Origin: Strongylocentrotus droebachiensis
Lineage: Eukaryota; Echinodermata; Echinoidea; Camarodonta; Strongylocentrotidae
DNA length: 64,000 nucleotides
Direction: 5' to 3'
Assembly (NCBI GenBank): GCA_035222895.1
Contig: JAVYIG010002386.1
Span: 178,501-242,500 of the forward strand
Below are positions 57,101-64,000 of the stretch, piece by piece. A program made the position numbers and the translations under genes. Within the stretch, counting starts at the first letter, position 1; each line of letters begins with the position of its first letter. The notes beneath the pieces were generated by a model, which was not told where the DNA came from, did no database searches, and worked only from the letters and a program-made list of their open reading frames with translations.

Positions 57101-60100
57101 AGGACACCCAATTTTTACAGCAAACTACTCTAAAAGAAGGAATACAAATCAGAAAACATACTGGTTAAAGTTTGATGGAATCGGATAAAAAACGACAAAG
57201 CTATGATCTAAAAATATTTTAAAAAGTTGGTTTTAGGCTCCGCAAATTGGCTGAATCGTTAATGGCTCTGTGACGTAGTGGCGGACAACTTTCCCATTTG
57301 TTCCAACGCACAAAATGACTAAAGTTTTATTTTTCCTTTTTTTTTTAGAGGACCTGTAATTATACTCCCCATAATATATTTGAATAAAAGGAACTTTGGA
57401 GCACAACGGAAACTAGTGTGATTTTGTACACGACAAACGGGAGAGGTGTCTTTCATTACATCACAATCCACTGACACTAACAACATTGCCAATTAGAGAT
57501 TCATATATCTGTAGTGATTTCATATTTCAAACATTCATAACTTTCTTATTGTTCGTCCCATATATTTCAAACTTTCGCCATTTTGTTTCTCTGAATATTA
57601 CTACTTTCATTCAAATGAACTTATTACAAGGGTTTGAATGCCCTTTGTAGTTTAATTTTCCTCTCGTTTTTCCTTCTTGATCTTCTTCTTTTCAGTGTAT
57701 TTCCATTCAGTTCTTAATTCAGTTGATTCCTTTTAACATTGCTGTTAAGCTTATTTCAGTTTAGTGTACTTAATTAATTATGTTAGTCAAGTTTACTTTC
57801 GTTTAGGCAAACCGTGCCACTTCTAGATGATGAATAGTTCTCATGAATGTTTAAGTCTAACAAAGGGTAAAACGTGCGACTGAAAGCGACGGTTTCAATT
57901 TATACATTCGATTTCCCAAGGTCGATTAACGTATCTTTCGCAATATTTTTTTTGTTATTCAAAAAAACTCTACATTTTTTATTTTCAGTGTAGCCTACAC
58001 GGTCAAAGGTCAATTGAATAATGTATGTTTAAGTTGACTCAATGTTTGAACTATATAAACATGTACATAATGTGAAAACGAAACAGTTCTTAAACAGTAC
58101 AAAGTAAAACAAACATTTATTAATGGATATTTATCAAAGCGTATGCTTTTTTTCTTCAGATAACGGTGCTCCGACATATAAGGCTTCGGTAGCAATTGCT
58201 CCGCACAATTATAGTTCGACCAGTAGAGACTTTGCGCTCTGTGTGGGACGTATAAGGGAGGGAAAATGATGATTGAAGAAAGGAAATTCTGTAAAAACGG
58301 ACAGAATCTGGACTAACTAGATATATAAGTAAGAGATTGACTTACGCATACACATCTAGGGCTGGTGAATTCATAAGTTAAATTTGTGGGGGGGGGGGGG
58401 CGCACACGCGCCCGCACTAAAAGGAAATGTGATAAAAATTGACCAGAATCTGGACTACGCCCCCCCCCCCTCCCTTTCGTTTTTGTTGTTGCTTTGAAAC
58501 CTGATTATTTTTTTGTTTTACTTTACGCATAAATGATAAAGTCACTGATTTTTTTCGAGTGTATAACTTTCCATCTGCCTCGAGTGTTGATTGGGCGCTG
58601 CGCTGATCGGCACAAATTTCATTTCATTTCATTAATTGGTTCAACCATTTTTTAAAGGGCAAATGCAAATATCCCTGTAAGGCCTGTATCATACATTAGT
58701 TTGTGGAACAGTCCGACGTTGAACGTGTCGTGGTCGTCGTTTATTCACTTGACTTGCAATCCAAGGGTCTAGGTACCAGGGCAGCGTCTCACGAAACCGT
58801 CATAAGAACAAGTTCACCGACATCTCATTGAAACGCGTGTTAAACTGAATACACGCATTTCAATGGGATGTCGTTGGACTTGTACTTCTGATGGTTTTGT
58901 GAGATGCTGCCCTGACTACTGCTGGGATAATTATAATGGTAGGGTCCTCATGAGGAACAGCATTAATTCCCCGGATAAAAAATATATCATTATCATTATC
59001 ACCATGAATATTATTATTTCATTGTTTTATTATCATTACAAATGTATGCAGTGATTCCCCCCCCCCCTCCTTCCCCCTCTCTCATTCTTTCTTGCCTTCT
59101 TTTTTCAACAGGTAAACGATAACGGTGTGCTCTCCTTCGTAAATAAATACACGAAATACGCAGAGGCACAACCCGTGTTTCCCATTGGACCTGATCTTTT
59201 GGTAAGCTCACCTTTTTTCTCCCATTTAATAGATTTCATTTCTTTATTTCAACTCAAGACTGTTATTTAAAAGCCTATCTGCACTAGTTTGACCAGGAGG
59301 GGTTAGACCACCCTGCAGGGTCACTGGCAGGTGTTTATTTCGTTAAAATCAGCTCTCGATTGAAATAAGAAAAAGGGTACCATGGGGGACCAACATGAAC
59401 CGCTTTAGACCGACATTTCTGTCTCTTTCGTTCGTTAGCCTCTGATTTGGGTGGCCGACCCTACCCAAATCAGAGGCTAACGAACGAAAGAGACAGAAAT
59501 TTTCGGTCTAGAACCGCTTAGGCATTGTTGGTTATATAGAGGGTGCAAGTAGCTACAAGGAGTGCAGACCCGCTCTTTAAGGTCCGAAATCCTAACATTG
59601 TTTATGAATACCAAACACTATATGATCGCAAGAACATACACATTTGACAAAGGTATGCGCATAAATCTTTGAAAAATAATCCCAATGCTACCGTGTGGAA
59701 TCTGTATACATTTTATCTGTCCGTTCCTAAAATGGAGCGTATTGCTATTGCCTAGTTATTCAAGCATCATGACATTTGGCATGGATGAACATTATTACAT
59801 TTTAGCTTTTAAGTAGGTCCACTAAAATAAAATATAATTCTACGTATTTTATCGTATAGGAAACGACGGACAGACAGAGAGTTCTGATAGCTCCATTCTG
59901 GGGTAACGTGGACATGACAGAGCGTGGCTATGTTTACTACCGTCAAACCACCGAGCAAGATCTGCTGGATAGAGCTTCGGGAGAAATACACAAGTAGGTC
60001 TATGAACCCGATAATAGTGGAGGTGGATGTGGTGGTGGTGGTGGTGGTGGTGGCGGTGGTGTTGGTGGTATTGGTGGTGGTAGTGCTAGACTAGTGGTGC

Positions 60101-63100
60101 ATGTAGTGGTGGTGGTCACGATCATGAAATTTATGATGTTGAAGAGGAAGATGATGGTGATGATGATGACGATGATGATGATAAAGAAGAAGATGATGAT
60201 GATGATGACGATGATGCTGATGATGATGAAGAAGAACTTGATGATGATGATGATGATAAAGAAGAAGATGATGATGATGATGATGATGATGATGAAGAAG
60301 AAGCTGATGATGATGATGATGATGATGACAAAGACGAAGATGATGATGATGATGATGATGATGAGGATGATGAGGATGATGATGATGATGATGATGCTGA
60401 GAAAGATGATTATAATGATGATGATGATGATGACGATGATGCTGATGATGATGATGATGGTGATGATGCTTGTAGGAGAAAATGACAGTGATGATGATGG
60501 GGATGGCCTTCGTTTCTTTCCTCTGAATATGATATAACTTTTGGGCATTAACTGCATTTCTCTCTTCTTCTTTATTTGTACTTGTTTTTTCCTTCAAAGG
60601 GGTTTCGTGGAATGGGACGATTTTCAGGCTAAAGTTCTCATCATTGCTACTTGGATGGAGGTCGGTTTCTTCGGAAGTGCTCAAGGAATCAGTTTGGTAA
60701 GGAATAACCGGTTTTAGCATGCATAGCATAGAAAGTGATACATGTACCAAGGTCACGTTGACATGACCGATACAGAACCGACAATTCAAATAAAATTAAA
60801 TCTGTACTTCCCGTACTTTAATACCTCACTTCTACCTCCTACCTAATTCCATTAATCTCCTCAGCACAGCTATCGCATTCAATCGCTCTATTTACCATCT
60901 TCCCCTTTCATGTTCCCATACACCTTTTTCACTCACATCCCCATAAAAGCACTTTGTTTTTAGGAATTATCGAGTTTTATAAAGGATTATTTAAAGTGGC
61001 AATCCTTTTTCATGATTATTTTATGTTAGTATTACAATGCAGTTACTCTACGTTGATGGTGTATTAATTAGAGAATTTGTCTATCATCATGATATGTGTT
61101 GTAATTATTTAGTAACTTTGAAAACATACCATGAATTAAAATAAATGAATCAAATATAATCAAATCATTTAACGTTTGTTTTACACACCAGAAAAACTCG
61201 TTCCAATGCATCATCGCCAGTGACGAATTCGAAACGTTCGCTATCTTCATCTACGATCAATTGGACTGGACCACGGGTACGGAGAGTAACGGAGGTGCCG
61301 ACAACGGTATCGGAGGAACACCGGCACAGGTGGGATGTTGTTTTTTGTTTCGTTATTCTCTTCCCTTTTCTTCTCCTCCTTTTTCTGCTTCGTCTTCGTC
61401 TTCTCATTCTGCTTCTTCTTCTTCTTTTTCTTTTTCTTCTTCTGCTTCCTCTTCTTCTTTTTCTTCTTCTTTTTCTTCTTCTTCGTCTTCTTTTTCTTCT
61501 TCTTCTTCTTCTTCTTTGTCTTCTTTTTCTTCTTCTTCGTCTTCTTCTTCTTCTTCTTCTTTTTCTTCTTCTTCTTCTTCTTCTTCGTCTTCTTTTTCTT
61601 CTTCTTCTTCTTCTTCTTTGTCTTCTTGTTCTTCTTCTTCTTCGTCTTCTTCTTCTTCTTCGTCTTCTTTTTCTTCTTCTTCTTCTTCTTATTCTTATTC
61701 GTCTTCATTTTCTTCTTCTTTTTCCTCTTCTTCTTCTTCTTCTTCTTCTTCTTCTTTTTCGTCTTCTTCTTCTTCTTCTTCTTCTTCTTCTTTGTCTTCT
61801 TTTTCTTCTTCTTCTTCTTCTGGTAATATTTTTGAAAGATTTGAAAGATTCTTTTTTATAAAGAATAATGTTTTGCATATAAGATAATCAGGTTGACGCT
61901 ACATCATTTATCATCCGGGAAACCAGACAAAGATGAATCTTTAAATAAATAAAAAAAATAAAAAATATCTTGTATCTTTATTCAAATGCATTCTCTTGTT
62001 CAGAAGAGAGCTTTGGAACTCTTGAATAAACTTAGTTAATTCATCATCATTTTCATAATCAATACGTCACAAATAGTCTGGCATTTAGTTCAGTTTTGTT
62101 TTTTATTTTATGAATGAAGAGAAATGAGGATGAGTTCAAGAACTATGAATTTACTCCTAAATAAAATGATGTGCCAAGCATCACTGCGTCGCATCCATTC
62201 CATTTTTGTAAATTTTTGGCGTACATTTTGAAATTCTTATAAAACGTGTTTTGGACAAAAATATTACCGTTTTATTAGGACATGTACATGTAATTGGTAA
62301 ATACAAGATACATTTACAACACACTGGGTTAACCCTGCTATTAATCACTTTATATTAATCATGCCGATCTCCATACATGGTAAACGAGCTCTTATTACCA
62401 ATCATGTTGAAGAATATGTTTTGACTAATACGTGATGGTACACATTTTGCCGGGAAACCGACTACTAATTGATATATTTCGTAAATTATCATATCTATCC
62501 GGACTGGATAGATATCACGTAGTCCCATATAGGCTACATCTTTCTATGTACAGTGCTTGTAACTTTACCAAGACTGGGTAAAATTTCTTATTATGTTGAT
62601 GATTCCATAACCTTGCAGTACACACCAATACTTATACACTAGATGATCAACCTTTTCTTATCGATTCCACAACGTTTCTTTCACAATGCAATCGCATGAC
62701 CAGAATTGGTCTATACCTTTAAACTAAAATAATATGATCCTGTCCCTGTCTGTCGTCACTCAAAATCAGGTCGGTTTCAACTCTGGAGATGGTTCGAAGT
62801 CGATGTCCCATCAGTACTCCCGTGACGGTACCTTCTTGGGAGGCCTCGTCACCGAATCCAACATCGAAATCGCCGGAGTCTGGGCCTACTACATAAGCTC
62901 CGTGAGCGTTGATATCGGTGGATGCACTACGGCAGGTGAGTTTCGACATCACTAGGGCTAACGGGTACCAATCACTAACAAATATGTTGTGCTGTATTGG
63001 GATTACATACGTCATAATGCTGTATTGAAGAAAATAAATATGTTTGATCATTCCAATTCAAATTCTAAATTTAAATTTCATTTCAAATTCAACTCCAACT

Positions 63101-64000
63101 TAATTTTCAATTTTAATTCCAACTTCAAATGCAATTTCAATTTCAATTATAAATTTCACTTAAGTGACGAAAAGACATACAGTACCTCGCTTCTTCGTGA
63201 AGACCATGTTTAGTAATCAGTCCAATGCTCTTGTTTGAATCCCGATTCCAATTCCAATTTCTATTTTGAATCTTTCTTGCTGAGGTACAGACATTCCCAC
63301 GCTTTTACTCATTGCTCGGCTACCAGTCCCTATATACATCAAATGCTCTTGTTGCAATTTCAAGTTCAATTCCAATTCCAATCCCAATTTCAAATTTAAA
63401 TTTCGCTTTAATAGATGAGGGAAAGATATTTTACGCTACGACTCCATGCTTGGCCACCAACCCCTTTACAGCCAATACTCTTGTTCCAATTCCAATTCCA
63501 AGTCCAATTTCAATTTCATTTGTTCTCTTTTTTTCGTGGTGAGGTTAAGACATTCCCATTCTTTGACTCAATGCTTGGCGAACAGTTCCTTTACATCCAA
63601 TGCTCCTGTTTCAATTTCAATTCCAATTCCAATTATAAATGTTACGTAGGTGAGGTAAAGACGTTCCTAAGCTACGACTCAATGCTTGGCAAAAAATTCC
63701 TTTACATCCAAATTCTAATGCTCCTGTTTCAATTTAAATTCCACTTTCAATTTAAATTCCAATTGCAATTCCAATTTCAATTCCGATTATAAATTTTACT
63801 TAGGTGAGGTAAAGACGTTCCCGCGCTACGATTCAATGCTCGGCCACCAGTTCCTTTACATCCAAGGCCCCTGTTTCACCCTTGAAGACGACATCTGGCT
63901 CCAGTTTGGACCGACTGATGACCCCATTGCTCTCACTAACTGTACCTGGATGAGTGCACAGCGTGCTTGGTGCGTCGTACCTACATTCTTCCAAGTTGGT
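54095..64000 (+). CDS. Mesh-like gene 2, 5' part (signal peptide, NIDO, TIG-like start), runs off the window
   Basis: Eight exons: 54095-54167, 56396-56520, 59112-59201, 59860-59993, 60600-60696, 61192-61329, 62770-62935 and 63804 onward. They give 340 codons, all phases agreeing. Signal peptide MAKGILVLLCCSLCAMQAYA, then a full NIDO domain starting FYPFGEGNRDDFL and ending near VGFNSGDG..., then the TIG-like region with YIQGPC and WCVVPTFFQVG. It is a paralogue of gene 1: exons 59112, 62770 and 63804 share borders and phases with 3938, 6871 and 7506. AMOP, vWD, sushi and transmembrane parts are expected downstream of the window. By family a secreted-pathway, junction-type membrane protein. 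Divergence is high, so the duplication is old. Confidence 0.9.
54843..55183. repeat. TTAA-flanked MITE (AGGTAAAGACCAGTA ends), copy 1
   Basis: TTAA at 54839-54842 and 55184-55187; perfect 15-bp inverted ends AGGTAAAGACCAGTA. 341 bp, in intron 1. A diverged inverted copy lies at about 62365-62718. Confidence 0.9.
55880..55980. repeat. C-tract dispersed repeat
   Basis: CGGCTCGCGGCTCGTGGACG, then a C-tract (55940-55954) and AGATCCGCCCCTG. Related in build to 43394-43582. Confidence 0.45.
55993..56332. repeat. GAT/ATT microsatellite
   Basis: GATGAT runs at 55995-56017 and ATT/ATC triplets through 56310, broken into blocks. Confidence 0.9.
56396..56520 (+). CDS. Mesh-like gene 2, first NIDO exon
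   Basis: Reads NFYPFGEGNRDDFL, then IDLRWGVPFYNKKYWKIF. FYPFG and PF....Y are the usual NIDO start. Phase 1 in, 0 out. The matching exon of gene 1 is missing from the window. Confidence 0.92.
56575..57070. repeat. GGT/GAT microsatellite with internal duplication
   Basis: GGTGGT then GATGAT triplets from 56580. About 56868-57040 holds two copies of a roughly 115-bp unit containing GGTTATAATAATATAATA and ACAAGACGATGATAGTGA. Starts about 60 bp after the donor at 56520. Open frames are artefacts. Confidence 0.93.
57071..58719. other. Intron, no coding signal; G- and C-tracts
   Basis: G-tract at 58388-58400 and C-tract at 58459-58470, likely parts of old repeats. No exon recognised. Confidence 0.4.
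58720..59040 (+). repeat. SINE fragment split by a palindromic MITE
   Basis: Head-like GTCGTTTATTCACTTGACTT and CCAAGGGTCTAGG are separated from the tail GGTAGGGTCCTCATGAGGAAC and ATTATC-type microsatellite by the element 58777-58914. Confidence 0.55.
58777..58914. repeat. Palindromic MITE with CAGGGCAGC ends
   Basis: CAGGGCAGCGTCTCACGAAACC and the inverse GGTTTTGTGAGATGCTGCCCTG; inner ACACGCATTTCAATGGGATG pairs with CATCTCATTGAAACGCGTGT. 138 bp; no clear target duplication. Confidence 0.82.
59112..59201 (+). CDS. Mesh-like gene 2, NIDO exon
   Basis: VNDNGVLSFVNKYTKY..., 30 codons in phase 0, aligning with gene 1 exon 3938-4030. Acceptor TTCAACAG, donor GTAAGC. Confidence 0.9.
59271..59576. 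repeat. TTAA-flanked MITE, family R copy 3, with nested insertion
   Basis: TTAA at 59267-59270 and 59577-59580. Shares GGTTAGACCACCCTGCAGGG and GGGGGACCAAC and ATATAGAGGGTGCAAGTAGC with the copies at 44490 and 44800. Interrupted by the palindrome at 59406-59510. Confidence 0.82.
59406..59510. repeat. 105-bp palindromic MITE with 9-bp target duplication
   Basis: Ends TAGACCGA and TCGGTCTA; arms of about 47 bp pair almost perfectly around a 10-bp centre (GGCCGACCCT). Flanked by GAACCGCTT at 59397-59405 and 59511-59519. A 9-bp duplication points to a Mutator-like element; the insertion is absent from the two sister copies of the host repeat. Confidence 0.9.
59860..59993 (+). CDS. Mesh-like gene 2, NIDO exon
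   Basis: Contains LIAPFWGNVDMTERGYVYYR, the NIDO core. Phase 0 in, 2 out. Corresponds to the first part of gene 1 exon 4789-5028. Confidence 0.9.
60018..60480. repeat. GGT then GAT/GAA microsatellite
   Basis: (GGT)n 60018-60080 followed by about 350 bp of GAT/GAC/GAA triplets. Begins about 25 bp after the donor at 59993. Open frames in several registers are artefacts. Confidence 0.95.
60600..60696 (+). CDS. Mesh-like gene 2, NIDO exon
   Basis: FVEWDDFQAKVLIIATWMEV, then GFF; matches [13 protein letters not shown] of gene 1. Acceptor CCTTCAAAG, donor GTAAGG, phase 2 in, 0 out. Confidence 0.88.
60697..61191. other. Intron, no element recognised
   Basis: Pyrimidine-rich 60815-60940; nothing else. 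Confidence 0.4.
61192..61329 (+). CDS. Mesh-like gene 2, NIDO exon
   Basis: NSFQCIIASDEFETFAIFIY, then DQLDWTTGTESNGG; 46 codons in phase 0. Aligns with gene 1 exon 5732-5866 ([11 protein letters not shown]). Donor GTGGGA is weak. Confidence 0.88.
61360..61825 (+). repeat. 470-bp (TTC)n polypyrimidine tract
   Basis: TTC triplets with CTT, GTC and TTT variants, strictly T/C-dominated on +. Begins about 30 bp after the donor at 61329. Open frames of poly-Ser, poly-Phe, poly-Leu and poly-Lys are artefacts. Confidence 0.97.
62365..62718. repeat. TTAA MITE copy 2, inverted relative to 54843-55183
   Basis: GCAATCGCATGACCAGAATT and ATTCCACAACGTTTCTTTCA are reverse-complement matches to copy 1. Right end CTATACCT is followed by TTAA (62719-62722); the left end is eroded. 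Confidence 0.8.
62770..62935 (+). CDS. Mesh-like gene 2, last NIDO exon
   Basis: VGFNSGDGSKSMSHQYSRDG, then IEIAGVWAYYI and GGCTTAG; phase 0 in, 1 out, same borders as gene 1 exon 6871-7039. Confidence 0.9.
63040..63803 (+). repeat. Tandem array from the next exon's acceptor and start, mixed with AATTCC-type repeat
   Basis: Five degenerate units start near 63164, 63279, 63415, 63539 and 63650. Each has a GTGAGGTAAAGAC-like start, TACGACTCAATGCTTGGC-like middle and CCTTTACATCCAA-like end, matching the first about 75 nt of the exon at 63804, followed by (TTCCAA)n. The unit at 63650 keeps an intact TAG/GTGAGG acceptor. Confidence 0.9.
63804..64000 (+). CDS. Mesh-like gene 2, TIG-like exon (cut by window edge)
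   Basis: Enters in phase 1: GEVKTFPRYDSMLGHQFLYI, then QGPCF, CTWMSAQRAWCVVP. Same place and phase as gene 1 exon 7506-7769. Chosen over the upstream look-alikes because only this copy continues into GPC...WCVVPTFFQVG. Confidence 0.88.

Noticed and set aside
60000-60789. Asp/Ser/His/Ile-rich open frames over the GAT tract
   Set aside because: Triplet-repeat artefacts inside an intron; no non-repeat domain.
61220-61887. Long open frames of poly-Leu, poly-Ser, poly-Phe and poly-Lys on both strands
   Set aside because: They arise from the (TTC)n tract, overlap in all registers, and lie in the intron after exon 61192-61329.

Overview
The window is animal (eukaryotic) genomic DNA, most likely from an echinoderm and probably a sea urchin. 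Three things point there: spliced genes with GT-AG introns full of microsatellites, an intronless Toll-like receptor with the echinoid type of TIR domain, and two copies of a foldback transposon built like the sea-urchin TU elements (long inverted arms whose outer part is made of about 15-bp tandem repeats). The species was not identified.

Layout on the + strand. (1) 1-2233 is the right half of a TU-like foldback element cut by the window edge. (2) 3938-21172 holds 18 exons of a cell-surface protein with the order NIDO, Ig/TIG-like, AMOP, vWD, two sushi domains, TM and short tail. This is the architecture of insect Mesh and is related to MUC4 and SUSD2. The 5' end (signal peptide and first NIDO exon) is not visible and should lie upstream. 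Exon lengths sum to 3285 nt with every junction in phase. (3) 21173-40561 contains no further ectodomain. It has a second transmembrane exon (30098-30207) followed by five tail exons, including 24, 30 and 63 nt exons, ending at 40561. This set is in phase with the last sushi exon, so it could be an alternative 3' end giving a long tail, or the remnant 3' end of a duplicated gene. A complete 3.3-kb foldback element (30438-33762) sits in its first intron. (4) 47700-50396 is a single-exon Toll-like receptor. (5) 54095 to the window end is the 5' part of a second Mesh-like gene (signal peptide, NIDO, start of the TIG-like domain), eight exons, open at the edge.

Mobile DNA is dense: tRNA-derived SINEs, a minus-strand CR1/jockey-type LINE fragment, several families of MITEs bounded by TTAA, palindromic MITEs (one nested in another with a 9-bp target duplication), and C-tract-bearing repeats. 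The most unusual pattern is that several tandem repeats are seeded by exon boundaries. The acceptor plus start of the AMOP exon is repeated upstream of itself. The acceptor plus start of the TIG exon in the second gene is likewise repeated. The donor of a tail exon starts a 57-bp minisatellite that stays open in frame. A partial duplication of a vWD/sushi exon pair lies between the real exons.

All calls are by eye; exon borders rest on GT/AG signals, phase agreement and paralogue comparison, not on transcripts.
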